58,733 nucleotides of DNA from a virus, in IMG/VR virus record IMGVR_UViG_3300025138_010775, positions 1 through 58,733 of that record. One strand, 5' to 3'. Below, in pieces: positions 28,640 to 37,128 of the stretch. The number at the start of each line of letters is the position of its first letter. Position 1 is the first letter of the stretch. The notes below the pieces were generated by a model. The model worked only from the letters and a program-made list of their open reading frames with translations. It was not told the origin of the DNA and ran no database searches. The position numbers and the translations under genes were made by a program.

Positions 28640-29559
28640 AATAAGTCTTTAATATTTATCTCGTTGTTTTTTGATTGTTTTGCGTCTTTTGTTTGAAATG
28701 ATGCTTGCAAAGATTTATTGATAATAGTATAAGTTGTATTATTGTGGTTATTATTAATATCTAAGTCTAGGTCACTATAATCAATACAACGATTGCCGTA
28801 TGATCTAGACAGAGAATATTGTAATACGGGGAAATAGTCTTGGTTTAAAGCCAAAAAGACATCTCCGGCATTATGAAGAGAATGTAATACTTCTTCGTCT
28901 TTATCGAACATAAAAAATACCCTATCTGTATAGATATTGACATTATAGTACTTCTTAGCATTCCGATAAAAGTCAATAATTTCTGTTGCATTTGTTCTGT
29001 CATCAAATCGACAATAAATAACCAAAGAATTGTTTTGTGGTATTTGTAGAAAATTAGAAATTATTAGCTTTAATACTTGCATATCCTGATCTTCTGCTAT
29101 TGCATAAAATTTTGTAGTATCTTCGTATACAGGTAAAGACAAAGTATCTGTTTTTGTTTCTTGTTCAAAAGGTTTCAAGTGTATCAATCTATCTTTTTTA
29201 ATACCGATACCAACAAAAGCATTGTAGTCAGAATTATTTGTTGTTAAAATTTTATCTACAAGTTCTAATTTGTTTTTAAATTCTAATGGTATGCTTTGCG
29301 TCGGAGACATTATTGGGACGAAGTAAGTTTTACTATTAATGTCTGGATGTAAATCAATTATGGTACAGTGTTGAATATTTATATCGGGATATTTTGTACA
29401 GCTTAGAACATTTTCATATGAAATATTTTGAGAGCCTCCATATATTGGATAGACATAATTATTATTGCTCGTAACTTGGGATATCTCTTTGAAGAAAGAG
29501 ACAGAAGCTTTACCGAGAAAAGAGTGTTGTAGTAATGGTCCTATATAAAGTATATTCAT
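28633..29559 (-). CDS. GT-B-like glycosyltransferase, divergent (308 aa)
   Basis: The N-terminus (MNILYIGPLLQHSFLGKAS) has the hydrophobic strand plus Gly-containing loop that opens GT-B glycosyltransferases. Later segments (LVIYCRFDD, a helix, VNIYTDRVFFMF, and AGDVFLALN) follow the order of the C-terminal lobe, where GDVFLALN corresponds to the ADVFLxPS region. The final EA-type donor motif is not conserved. It probably works with the adjacent GT4 enzyme; substrate unknown. The stop overlaps the start of the following gene by 7 nt. Confidence 0.5.
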   Translation of the reverse strand: MNILYIGPLLQHSFLGKASVSFFKEISQVTSNNNYVYPIYGGSQNISYENVLSCTKYPDINIQHCTIIDLHPDINSKTYFVPIMSPTQSIPLEFKNKLELVDKILTTNNSDYNAFVGIGIKKDRLIHLKPFEQETKTDTLSLPVYEDTTKFYAIAEDQDMQVLKLIISNFLQIPQNNSLVIYCRFDDRTNATEIIDFYRNAKKYYNVNIYTDRVFFMFDKDEEVLHSLHNAGDVFLALNQDYFPVLQYSLSRSYGNRCIDYSDLDLDINNNHNNTTYTIINKSLQASFQTKDAKQSKNNEINIKDLLC

Positions 29560-31211
29560 TGTTGTGTTTTTAATCTAGCATATTGAATAAAATCGTCGTC
29601 AAACTGTATATTATTGTCTATAGCAAATTTTAATTCATTATTGTTTTTTACATAAGTGTTGATTTGGTCTATAATAGTATTAATGTCTATGGCTTTAGTC
29701 TGTAAACCATTCATCTGAAAGCCGTTGTCTATATCATTTAAAAAGTGTAACATTCTGCTAGAAGAAATTTTTTCTATATCTCCCAACCCTTTATGACACA
29801 TTAAAATCATTTGATCTATATTTTCGGATATATCAATATCTCCAACACGGTCTACTTTTTGTAGTTCTGGCACTTTAGACCAATCAGACTTATAATTCTG
29901 TTGAGACAAACTGTCTAAATATGTTTCCCATTTTTTAGCTATAATATCCCAGTCATAAAATTTTTCTGTTAATTCTCTTATCTGTTTTCTTTTTTTATCT
30001 ACCATAGACTGAGGCAGATTTAATGTCTTATTGATCGTACTAATTAAATCATCATTATCTGGATAGACTCGTACGGCTCTTGTTTCTAATTCTTTAAATG
30101 GAGACTGAACTTTTATAGGATATGCTTTAAGCTTTTTTATAACATCACACATAGCACTATAGTTTACTGTCGCTACCGGAACACCGCATGCTGCTGCTTC
30201 TACTTGTGGCATGCCGAAACCTTCGCAGATAGCATATTGCACATAAAGATTAAATGTGTTATAAATAGTAGATAGTTGTTCTGTACTTATTCCAGAACTA
30301 ACACTAGGAAATACTTTCGATCTTTTTAGACATTTTGTACACAATATATTAGGACCAGAAAATACCTGAGAAGAAACATGATCACAATTTTTGCAAACAT
30401 AAGTAAATAGTACTTTATTGGCAAGCCGATTTTCTTTTAATACTTCTGGTAAATCCCATCCTGCATCGGGCCAACTAGTATGTAAATAAAGATATAAATT
30501 TTTACCTATAGAGGCATTACTTTTTTCGCATTGATCTAAAAGTTTTCTAAATGCACCACATAATCTAGGTATAAGTTTTCTTTTTTGGTTTCTCATTACA
30601 GAACCAATAATAATACTGTCTTTATCTATGCCTAAAGACTGTTTGCATTCTTGCATATTTTTAATTCTAAAAGTCTTTAAGTCTACTCCAGGGGATGCTG
30701 TGTCTATATAATTAACATTATCACTAGACTGTTCTTTTAAAACATTGGCTCCCCAATCAGAATAAGTAAAAACTGCGTCAGCAGATAGATATGTATCCAT
30801 CCACATCTGCTGTTGTGGGGCAGAGTCTATCGTGGGCATAAGTATCCAATGAAAATATGGCCTACAGGGAGAAAGCTCTTGATAAGCACTCATCCAATAG
30901 TCTCTTATGTCTATAACAACATCTGGCTTAAAATCTACAACAACTTTGTCAAATCTCCATCGACCAAAAGCATTGTCTGGTCGAGACGAATACTCTTTAT
31001 GTCTTGAGTCTTGATCATTAACAGAATTAGCATATAGTTTCCATGGGATATCTTTATCTCTAGGGTCATTAACAGTTGCATAACTAGCAAATTCTGCTAT
31101 TTCATATTTTTGTGTAGCATATAACCTATTTAAAATTTCTCTGGTATAGGTGCCATATCCTGAATTTAGGAAACTGGCTTCTGAACACATTAGTATTTTA
31201 AGTTTGCTCAT
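29556..31211 (-). CDS. GT4-family glycosyltransferase with inserted zinc ribbon (551 aa)
   Basis: The N-terminal lobe starts with LKILMCSEASFLNSGYGTYT, the usual Gly-loop of GT4 enzymes. The C-terminal lobe has SVMRNQKRK (about 207) and CEGFGMPQVEAAACGVPVA (about 342), the donor-binding E-x7-E motif. Between them an unusual insert carries CKNC and CTKC (residues about 274-299), a zinc ribbon. The last 130 residues are an extra helical extension. It starts 12 nt after a rho-independent hairpin, without a clear Shine-Dalgarno sequence, so its expression may depend on read-through. It likely transfers a sugar to a phage or host glycan or to modified DNA; the acceptor is unknown. Confidence 0.75.
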   Translation of the reverse strand: MSKLKILMCSEASFLNSGYGTYTREILNRLYATQKYEIAEFASYATVNDPRDKDIPWKLYANSVNDQDSRHKEYSSRPDNAFGRWRFDKVVVDFKPDVVIDIRDYWMSAYQELSPCRPYFHWILMPTIDSAPQQQMWMDTYLSADAVFTYSDWGANVLKEQSSDNVNYIDTASPGVDLKTFRIKNMQECKQSLGIDKDSIIIGSVMRNQKRKLIPRLCGAFRKLLDQCEKSNASIGKNLYLYLHTSWPDAGWDLPEVLKENRLANKVLFTYVCKNCDHVSSQVFSGPNILCTKCLKRSKVFPSVSSGISTEQLSTIYNTFNLYVQYAICEGFGMPQVEAAACGVPVATVNYSAMCDVIKKLKAYPIKVQSPFKELETRAVRVYPDNDDLISTINKTLNLPQSMVDKKRKQIRELTEKFYDWDIIAKKWETYLDSLSQQNYKSDWSKVPELQKVDRVGDIDISENIDQMILMCHKGLGDIEKISSSRMLHFLNDIDNGFQMNGLQTKAIDINTIIDQINTYVKNNNELKFAIDNNIQFDDDFIQYARLKTQQ

Positions 31212-31215
31212 ATAT

Positions 31216-31240
31216 AAAAACAGGGGTCTTTGCAGACCCC
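31216..31240 (-). terminator. Rho-independent terminator downstream of SSB
   Basis: On the - strand a 7-bp perfect GC-rich stem (GGGGTCT/AGACCCC, 31223-31229 with 31234-31240) closes a GCAA (GNRA) tetraloop and is followed by TGTTTTT. The + strand side has no U-run, so it acts leftward, after SSB (stop at 31259). The U-run lies only 4 nt before the ATG of the GT4 gene. Confidence 0.85.
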
Positions 31241-31258
31241 CTTAAAAGATAAAAATAA

Positions 31259-31654
31259 TTAAAAAGCCACAACTTCTTCTTTATCGGAAGAACCAGTTTG
31301 AGCATTTTGTTCTTTCTTATATCTAGAAAGCTTGGTCAGCTTAGAAAAGTTGTTCACCCTAACCTTAAAGCTATTGTGCTTAACTCCATCCTTTTCCCAT
31401 GAATCATTTCGCAAAGATCCTTCAACCATTACTAAATCTCCTTTGTTGAAAGACTCTGCAATAATTTCAGCACCGGTATCCCATGCTTCACAGTTAATAA
31501 ACGAAGTGACCTTGTCTCTTTCGCCATTAGCCTTAGTATATTCCCTAGAAGTAGCAACAGTAAAATTAACAACTGTTGTATCTTTACCTCCAGTACTAAC
31601 TTTTCTATGTTCTGGGTCTCTAGCTAGATTTCCTCTTAAAATTACAAGATTCAT
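31259..31654 (-). CDS. ssb: Single-stranded DNA-binding protein
   Basis: It has an OB-fold of the bacterial SSB type: MNLVILRGNLARDPEHR at the N-terminus, then VVNFTVATSREY, FINCEAWDTGAEI and VMVEGSLRNDSW in order. At 131 aa it is shorter than E. coli SSB, with a short linker and a modestly acidic tail ending DKEEVVAF instead of DDDIPF. The start at 31654 is chosen because AAGGAG lies 6 nt upstream; the ATG at 31660 directly abuts that site. It has its own promoter (31699-31726) and a terminator after it. It coats ssDNA at the fork for the polymerase, primase-helicase and RecA-like protein of this cluster. Confidence 0.9.
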   Translation of the reverse strand: MNLVILRGNLARDPEHRKVSTGGKDTTVVNFTVATSREYTKANGERDKVTSFINCEAWDTGAEIIAESFNKGDLVMVEGSLRNDSWEKDGVKHNSFKVRVNNFSKLTKLSRYKKEQNAQTGSSDKEEVVAF

Positions 31655-31698
31655 TATCATCTCCTTAAAAAGTAAATTATCCAAAACCAACACAATGT

Positions 31699-31726
31699 AT
31701 TATAAAACCTAATCGGATATAGTCAA
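31699..31726 (-). promoter_or_regulatory. Sigma70-like promoter for SSB
   Basis: On the - strand TTGACT (31721-31726), a 16-bp spacer and TATAAT (31699-31704) match the consensus at 11 of 12 positions. The -35 box overlaps the TGA stop of the polymerase C-part gene. The expected transcript starts near 31692, giving a leader of about 38 nt before the SSB ATG. Confidence 0.75.
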
Positions 31727-33348
31727 GCCTTAGGAATAAAACATTTTTCTACGATTAGACTATCTTTATTTTTTGACTTCTTACCAGTAAAAATTAATAC
31801 ATTTCCTTCAAACACATGAGTCCTATATGACGCCCATGTTTCTGGAAAAAGAATAATAGAATCTAATAAACCATACTGGTCTTCTCCTGTGACGAAAGCC
31901 ATTTCTGCACCAGGGTTTTTACCGTTTTTTGTTTTGGTAACATTGACGCCAACAACTTCTGCCGCTAATATAATATCATTAGTTTTATATGTTTTTTTAA
32001 AATCTTTGCAGTTGGTATTGGTCATTTCTATTTTGTAAGAATCTAATTTTGAGCATGTGATGGCTGCTCCTAATAGAGAGTTCTCTGAATCTGACAACCA
32101 TTCTATTTTATCTGTTAGTGAATAAGGAGGATTATCTATAGAGGCTATTAAATTATTAATAATTTCTTTTCTATTGATGTTAACTCTTTTAGTTAGTAGC
32201 TCTGTGAGTATGGTCTTTAAATTATTTTCTTCATTAGCTATTGCTTCTTGACATTTTTCCATTTCTTTTTTTGTCAAGGTATTGAATACTTCGTACTCAA
32301 ACAACATTTTAGTCCTAGATATTTTAAAATAATCTAATGCACCGCATGATATTAAGGCTTTAGTTGCGGTACTGTTAATCTTACACAAAACTTTATTAAG
32401 CATATCGTACCAATTTAATTGTTTTATATTTATCTTGTCTTTTTCTAAGATTTCTAATATCTTTTTATATACAGAGTTGCCTAAGCCTTTTATGTCTGTT
32501 AGTCCAAAAAATATTTTTCTGTCTTTTATAGAAAACAGTTCATTAAGATTTCTAATATCTGGAGTTTGTATATTGATATCCATCTCGTTGGCATTTCTGA
32601 CCAATTCTTTAATCTCTTGTTGTGGATCTATTTTGTCTTTAGCGAATTTCAGATATGAAGCAAAGAAGACTCTTGGAAAATGAGCTTTGGCGTATGCTGA
32701 AAGATATGCGTTCATAGCATAACTTACTGCATGGGATTTATTAAAACTATATCTTTGACTTTTTTCAATCCATCCAAATATTTCTTCTGCTGTGTCTTTA
32801 TCTACCTCGTTGACCCTTTTGGCTCCTTGTAAGAAAGACTTCTTAACTTCTGCCATTAAATCAGCCTTTTTCTTACCGATAGCCTTTCTAAGAACATCGG
32901 CTTCTTGAAGATCAAATCCAGACACTACTCTAGATATTTCCATAGCCTGTTCTTGATAAATCATTTCACCATAGGTTGTTTCCAATACTCTTTGCAGAAT
33001 GGGGTGATAATAGTCTACAGATTCTTCTCCGTTTTTCTTATCAATATAGTGATTAGATACTGTTTTACCATCTCTCACGGCCTCTAAACATCCAGGTCTT
33101 AAAATACTAATTAGGGCTGAAAGCTGTTCTATGTTTCCTGGCTTTAGTCTTTTAGCCATGCTTTGTCCTAGTCTAGACTCTAACTGAAAACAACCTTTTG
33201 TGTTTCCTGAAGAAATCAAGTCCCAGGTTTTAGAACATTCCAAATTAATTTTTTCTAATTTTGGCTCAAATTGTATTCTAGGAAATTCTTCATTATTCCC
33301 TGTAATCTCAAATTTACAACCACAATCAAAAGTATAATAATCAGACAT
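31723..33348 (-). CDS. DNA polymerase III alpha subunit, C-terminal part (fingers to OB region)
   Basis: It begins with a 35-40 residue segment containing DCGCKF and then joins the alpha-subunit pattern at CSKTWDLISSGNTKGCFQLES (about 38-58), RLKPGNIEQLSALISILRPG (about 67-86), YQEQAM, LRKAIGKK and FNKSHAVSYA. A helix-hairpin-helix segment (ITDIKGLGNSVYKKI type) lies near residue 283, and residues about 440-541 form an OB-like tail. It lacks the PHP domain and the catalytic Asp residues, which are in the separate gene at 34211-36082. The two products must associate to make a polymerase. It overlaps the exonuclease gene by 8 nt. Confidence 0.88.
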   Translation of the reverse strand: MSDYYTFDCGCKFEITGNNEEFPRIQFEPKLEKINLECSKTWDLISSGNTKGCFQLESRLGQSMAKRLKPGNIEQLSALISILRPGCLEAVRDGKTVSNHYIDKKNGEESVDYYHPILQRVLETTYGEMIYQEQAMEISRVVSGFDLQEADVLRKAIGKKKADLMAEVKKSFLQGAKRVNEVDKDTAEEIFGWIEKSQRYSFNKSHAVSYAMNAYLSAYAKAHFPRVFFASYLKFAKDKIDPQQEIKELVRNANEMDINIQTPDIRNLNELFSIKDRKIFFGLTDIKGLGNSVYKKILEILEKDKINIKQLNWYDMLNKVLCKINSTATKALISCGALDYFKISRTKMLFEYEVFNTLTKKEMEKCQEAIANEENNLKTILTELLTKRVNINRKEIINNLIASIDNPPYSLTDKIEWLSDSENSLLGAAITCSKLDSYKIEMTNTNCKDFKKTYKTNDIILAAEVVGVNVTKTKNGKNPGAEMAFVTGEDQYGLLDSIILFPETWASYRTHVFEGNVLIFTGKKSKNKDSLIVEKCFIPKA

Positions 33349-34033
33349 TATTAAAGGCGTTTCTAAACTTAATCTTTGGTGACAAACTTCTAAATAGCTT
33401 CATAAATCTAATCAGTATTTCTGCAGTATCTTGTACATCCTTTAACGCATCATGGGCATTTTCTTTAGATAGTCCCATATAGTCTCTAAGATTATCAAGA
33501 GTATAATTTTTTAATTCGTTATTATTCTCAAACCAATAAAAAATAACATTCATGATATCTAAAACATCTCTAGGATAAAATATGTCAGTTTTGTTTTCCT
33601 TGTTGACATTTTTATATTTTTGACTTAACCTATTAATAATTGGTAGGTCAAATCTATTAATGTTGTAACCAGCAGCAATAGGCGCACTAAAGCAGTTCTT
33701 TTTAACAGATCTTGTATGGTACATTTGTAAATAACTTACAAACATTTTCCAAGCCTGTTCTTGCTTTTGATGCTTTTTCCAAGACTTGAGAACTTCCCCT
33801 TTGGTTGTTCCTTGGACTTTTGCATGAAAATCTAAAACATCAGAATCATCATAAGTATATTTAGGGTTATCTTGTAGTGCTTCAGGCTTTAAGCAAATAT
33901 TAAATTCTGAATCTGGCACCACCTCCAATTTAATTGGATCAATAATAACGGCTGCAATCTGGACAGGACTACAAACTTCTGGATTGCAACCGTCTGTTTC
34001 TAAATCAAAAACACAAATTTTTTGACTGTTAAT
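33341..34033 (-). CDS. DnaQ-like 3'-5' proofreading exonuclease with probable AUU start
   Basis: DEDDh exonuclease: FDLETDG (Asp10, Glu12 by this start), NINRFDLP in the middle, and the HDALKDVQDT end motif (His and Asp five apart). Its position between the two polymerase halves indicates the epsilon-type proofreader of this replicase. The frame also has an ATG at 34096, but that lies inside the 60-aa gene and has no Shine-Dalgarno site. GGAGGTG lies 5 nt before an ATT codon at 34031-34033, which gives the normal N-terminus (xNSQKICVFDLETDG) and overlaps the upstream stop (ATTAA). I therefore choose AUU. Product is 230 aa. Confidence 0.8.
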   Translation of the reverse strand: MNSQKICVFDLETDGCNPEVCSPVQIAAVIIDPIKLEVVPDSEFNICLKPEALQDNPKYTYDDSDVLDFHAKVQGTTKGEVLKSWKKHQKQEQAWKMFVSYLQMYHTRSVKKNCFSAPIAAGYNINRFDLPIINRLSQKYKNVNKENKTDIFYPRDVLDIMNVIFYWFENNNELKNYTLDNLRDYMGLSKENAHDALKDVQDTAEILIRFMKLFRSLSPKIKFRNAFNNV

Positions 34034-34211
34034 CTGACACCTCCACCTTCTGGTCTGGACGAATAAAATGTTTGTTGTTAGGATCTGCTGCCACATAGCA
34101 GTTGATACTTTTACAACAAGTAACCTTAACTGAATTTACTTTGACATATTCTGTGTTGTTGAGTTTAAAAGATTTACCAACAGCAACTTCTTGAAATATT
34201 TTTTGCATCAT
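34029..34211 (-). CDS. Small protein between polymerase halves (60 aa)
   Basis: It starts in the stop of the polymerase N-part gene (TAATG), with GGAG a few bases upstream; the second ATG (34208) is equally possible. The sequence shows a small beta-rich protein with two Cys in VTCCKSINCYV and no recognisable motif. Its stop overlaps the proposed AUU start of the exonuclease. Possibly a replisome accessory or a spacer gene; no function can be assigned. Confidence 0.6.
   Translation of the reverse strand: MMQKIFQEVAVGKSFKLNNTEYVKVNSVKVTCCKSINCYVAADPNNKHFIRPDQKVEVSD
34038..34044 (-). promoter_or_regulatory. Strong Shine-Dalgarno site deciding the AUU start of the exonuclease
   Basis: GGAGGTG on the - strand, within the last codons of the 60-aa gene, is 5 nt (counted after GGAGGT) from ATT at 34033. 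No ATG, GTG or TTG in the exonuclease frame lies at a usable distance. Confidence 0.6.
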
Positions 34212-36082
34212 TATTCTCCGTATGATAGTGTATCTGATATTGACATAACCTTATCTAACATAGCCACACCAAGGATATCAAACTTGATAATACCCAAAGA
34301 TTCTAGATCTTGCATTTCCATACCAGCTATAGTGGTTTTGTTTTTTGTATCATAAATCATTGGACACATCGTATCTAAGTTGTGACTACTAATTACTACA
34401 CCGGCAGCGTGTTTTGATTGGTTGGATTTGGTACCCTCTAATCTAATAGCCTGTTCGAACCTTTTGGCAAGGGGGCCTTTTAATTTATTTCCCTGTTTAG
34501 ATATTGAGCACCATTCTTTAAGTCTATCAGTATTATTTTCTAAAGCCCATCTAATTATAGAAGCTTCCCCATAATCGTCTTTCATTTCTTGTAATTCATC
34601 TGCAATTTTTGCTTCATCGGGTATGCATTTTGTTATCTGGTTCATTTCATCAAAACTTATGTTGCCATAGACACGCAAGACTTCTTTTAGTGCGCCTCTT
34701 CCTTTCATGGTATTAAAAGTGATCATTTGAGAAACTTTATTTTCTCCATATCTTCCTCTAATATATGATATGATGTCTTCTCTTTTATTAATCGGGACAT
34801 CTACATCTATATCTGGCATAGAGACCCTACCTTCTGTATTCCTACCAGAGTTATAAAATCTTTCAAAAATTAGGCCATATTTCATTGGATCAATTGAGGT
34901 GATTCCAATAAGATAAGATACCAAACAGCCAGCAGCAGAACCTCTTCCTGGCCCTGGCAACCACCCTTGAGACCGCACACGATCGACAATATCGGCAACA
35001 ATTAAAAAATAGCTAGATAAGTCAGCTCCTTGTAAAACAGACAGCTCTTGCTTGATTCTTTCGGTATATTCATGATGTTTTTCTTTAGGTACATTATTGG
35101 CTATTTTGTCCCTCCAGCCGTTACGACATAACTGCCTTAAATATTCATCAGGATTTTGTTCGTTAGGACATTTAAAAGGAGGAAGTAATGGTCTGTTTAA
35201 TATATCGTATTCTTCACACATACTATCTATTAGTTGTGTATTTTCTATTTCTTCTTCTGTATGTATTTCTGCCATTTCTTCAGGAGAAAGAATATAGTAT
35301 TTGTCAGACTTAAAAAAGCAACTAAAGGGAACATCTTGTCCATCCAACATCTTTTTATTAATATCTGTTAATGTCGTTTTTATATTGTTGCACAAGAGGA
35401 TTCTTTGATCCGTGGCATCTTCTTGCTCAGAATAATGAGCATCAGGAGTGCATATAACTTTTGTTTTTGTTATTGCTGCTAAAGCTCTAATTTTTTCGCT
35501 TAATTCTTTTTGCTTTGGCATATATTCTTGATCCATTAATTGTGTTTCAAGAAAAAAGTTTTCCTTGCCAAATATGTCCTTCATTTGATCTACAAAATTT
35601 AAGCAGAGTTTTTGATAATTATCTGGATTGTTTGCGATAAGATCTGGGATATATGAACCCATATGTCCGCAGAAGCTTATTAAATTTTCCCCCTTTACCA
35701 CTTCTTGTAATTTATCTATAGAAAGTCTTGGTTTACGATAATAATTATTAGGATTATTGGATTCAGAAACTATGCGAATCAAGTTTTTCCAACCTTCAAA
35801 GTTCTTAGCCAAAACTAAGAAATGAGTTAGCTTACTATTCTCTGGTGTCTTTATATTAGAATCATCAAAGGACAAATATAATTCACATCCTAAAATAGGT
35901 TTTATATTATTAGATTTAAGAGTTTGATGCATTTGAACAGCACCAGATATCGAACCGTGATCAGTAATTGCACAACTTTTAACTCCAATATTTTTACACC
36001 TTCTAGCTATTTGTTTAGGCTTAGATAGGCCGTCCAGCAAAGAATAGTGGCTATGAACATGTAAAGGTATATAATTTTTCAT
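34211..36082 (-). CDS. DNA polymerase III alpha subunit, N-terminal part (PHP and catalytic palm)
   Basis: A PHP domain comes first (HVHSHYSLLDG at 8-18, ITDHGS at 39-44, GCELYL at 65-70), with its metal ligands apparently intact. The palm has GPGRGSAAG (377-385) and the catalytic PDIDVD (Asp424, Asp426), and the third catalytic Asp is in KFDILG (Asp602). The protein stops at residue 623, about 20 residues after this Asp, exactly before the region that continues in the separate C-part gene. No intein-like sequence is present at the end. It overlaps the nuclease gene upstream by ATGA and the 60-aa gene by TAATG. Confidence 0.9.
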   Translation of the reverse strand: MKNYIPLHVHSHYSLLDGLSKPKQIARRCKNIGVKSCAITDHGSISGAVQMHQTLKSNNIKPILGCELYLSFDDSNIKTPENSKLTHFLVLAKNFEGWKNLIRIVSESNNPNNYYRKPRLSIDKLQEVVKGENLISFCGHMGSYIPDLIANNPDNYQKLCLNFVDQMKDIFGKENFFLETQLMDQEYMPKQKELSEKIRALAAITKTKVICTPDAHYSEQEDATDQRILLCNNIKTTLTDINKKMLDGQDVPFSCFFKSDKYYILSPEEMAEIHTEEEIENTQLIDSMCEEYDILNRPLLPPFKCPNEQNPDEYLRQLCRNGWRDKIANNVPKEKHHEYTERIKQELSVLQGADLSSYFLIVADIVDRVRSQGWLPGPGRGSAAGCLVSYLIGITSIDPMKYGLIFERFYNSGRNTEGRVSMPDIDVDVPINKREDIISYIRGRYGENKVSQMITFNTMKGRGALKEVLRVYGNISFDEMNQITKCIPDEAKIADELQEMKDDYGEASIIRWALENNTDRLKEWCSISKQGNKLKGPLAKRFEQAIRLEGTKSNQSKHAAGVVISSHNLDTMCPMIYDTKNKTTIAGMEMQDLESLGIIKFDILGVAMLDKVMSISDTLSYGE

Positions 36083-37128
36083 TCAATACTTCCTGGAGCT
36101 TGGTAATGACCTACATTATACCCTGGCACCGTGTACTCGTCAACTACATTTTCTAAACCTTTTAATTGTATGTCATGAGCAACTTGTTCACACATGGTCA
36201 TATTATATCCAGGATTACAAACTTGTCCTTCTCTATATTCTAGTATCGGCAATATATCCTTATTGTCTTGAAAAGAATTTTTGCCATAATGACATAATTT
36301 TCTACATTTCCATGTTTTAGACAGTTTGGGTCTTTTTGTGTTTTTAATATGATAAAATTTTTGCCTTAATAAATCTTCAGTCTTTTGCATATCTGACTTA
36401 TTAAAAGTCATACTAAAAGGACCTCCGTCATTAATAAAGTATATCGTTATGATACAAGTTTCTATATGTGGATATAGTTTCTGTACAGCATAGAAATATA
36501 TCATTAGTTGTGGATCAACCTCTAATTTTTCTTGAGTTTTTTCCTCACCCGTTGCCCAATTTAATCTTCTGCCTGTTTTCCAATCGATAATTTCTAAGGT
36601 ATTTTCTGCTGGTTGAGTAATTAAATCTATTGTGCCTTTAATTGACAGATTTCCTTTAAGCTTTTCTCCGCTAGGCAATTCGTACTCGTACTCTGCCCAA
36701 GGCTTATTAATAGTTATATCAAATCTTTGTTCGGGGTAAAGAATATTTCTATTTCTTGGATCAAACATACCACCAGCATATTCTATTGCCTTGTATGTCC
36801 ATTTTTTACAATCTTTAAAATCTTTATCTGACCAATCATGATGACTAAAGCCTGTAGTGTAATACTCATAGACTCTTTCTATTATATCGTCTAGATCATA
36901 ATTATATACATTAATTTCTCCAAGAATATCATCTTTGAATGTAGATTCCCCTTTCTGTACAGTATATTTTACAAAAGCTAAAATTTCTAAATTTTTATGT
37001 ACTATAGTTCCTTTGTCTGCTTTTTTATTGGAGGGAGATCTGTAGCCCATAACATAATCAAAAAGATATTGTTGTTCACACATATTATGTGTGTTATAGC
37101 TGGAACTACGAAAGTATGTAATTATTAT
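36079..37128 (-). CDS. Cas4/RecB-like PD-(D/E)XK nuclease with probable AUA/AUU start
   Basis: Nuclease core: KGTIVHKNLE (the His of motif I), GTIDLIT, then EIIDWKTGR with the D-(E)xK pair. Cysteines near the N-terminus (MCEQQY) and in WKCRKLC and TMC near the end form a Cas4-like cluster. The only ATG (37083) would remove a conserved segment: upstream codons read YFRSSSYNTHN directly before MCEQQYLFDYV, the normal N-terminus of this family. In that extension GAGGTG lies 5 nt before ATA at 37128, which overlaps the TAA of the dNMP kinase (ATAA); ATT at 37122 is an alternative. Product is about 349 aa. Likely end-processing exonuclease for recombination. Confidence 0.75.
   Translation of the reverse strand: MIITYFRSSSYNTHNMCEQQYLFDYVMGYRSPSNKKADKGTIVHKNLEILAFVKYTVQKGESTFKDDILGEINVYNYDLDDIIERVYEYYTTGFSHHDWSDKDFKDCKKWTYKAIEYAGGMFDPRNRNILYPEQRFDITINKPWAEYEYELPSGEKLKGNLSIKGTIDLITQPAENTLEIIDWKTGRRLNWATGEEKTQEKLEVDPQLMIYFYAVQKLYPHIETCIITIYFINDGGPFSMTFNKSDMQKTEDLLRQKFYHIKNTKRPKLSKTWKCRKLCHYGKNSFQDNKDILPILEYREGQVCNPGYNMTMCEQVAHDIQLKGLENVVDEYTVPGYNVGHYQAPGSIE

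Noticed and set aside
31223-31240. Bidirectional terminator
   Set aside because: Only the - strand side has a U-run; the + strand side continues CTTAAAAG, so no + strand terminator function is supported.
31723-36082. Split intein joining the polymerase halves
   Set aside because: The N-part ends in DTLSYGE without a Cys-starting intein, and the C-part begins without an intein C-terminal HN motif. The split lies upstream of the known cyanobacterial DnaE site.
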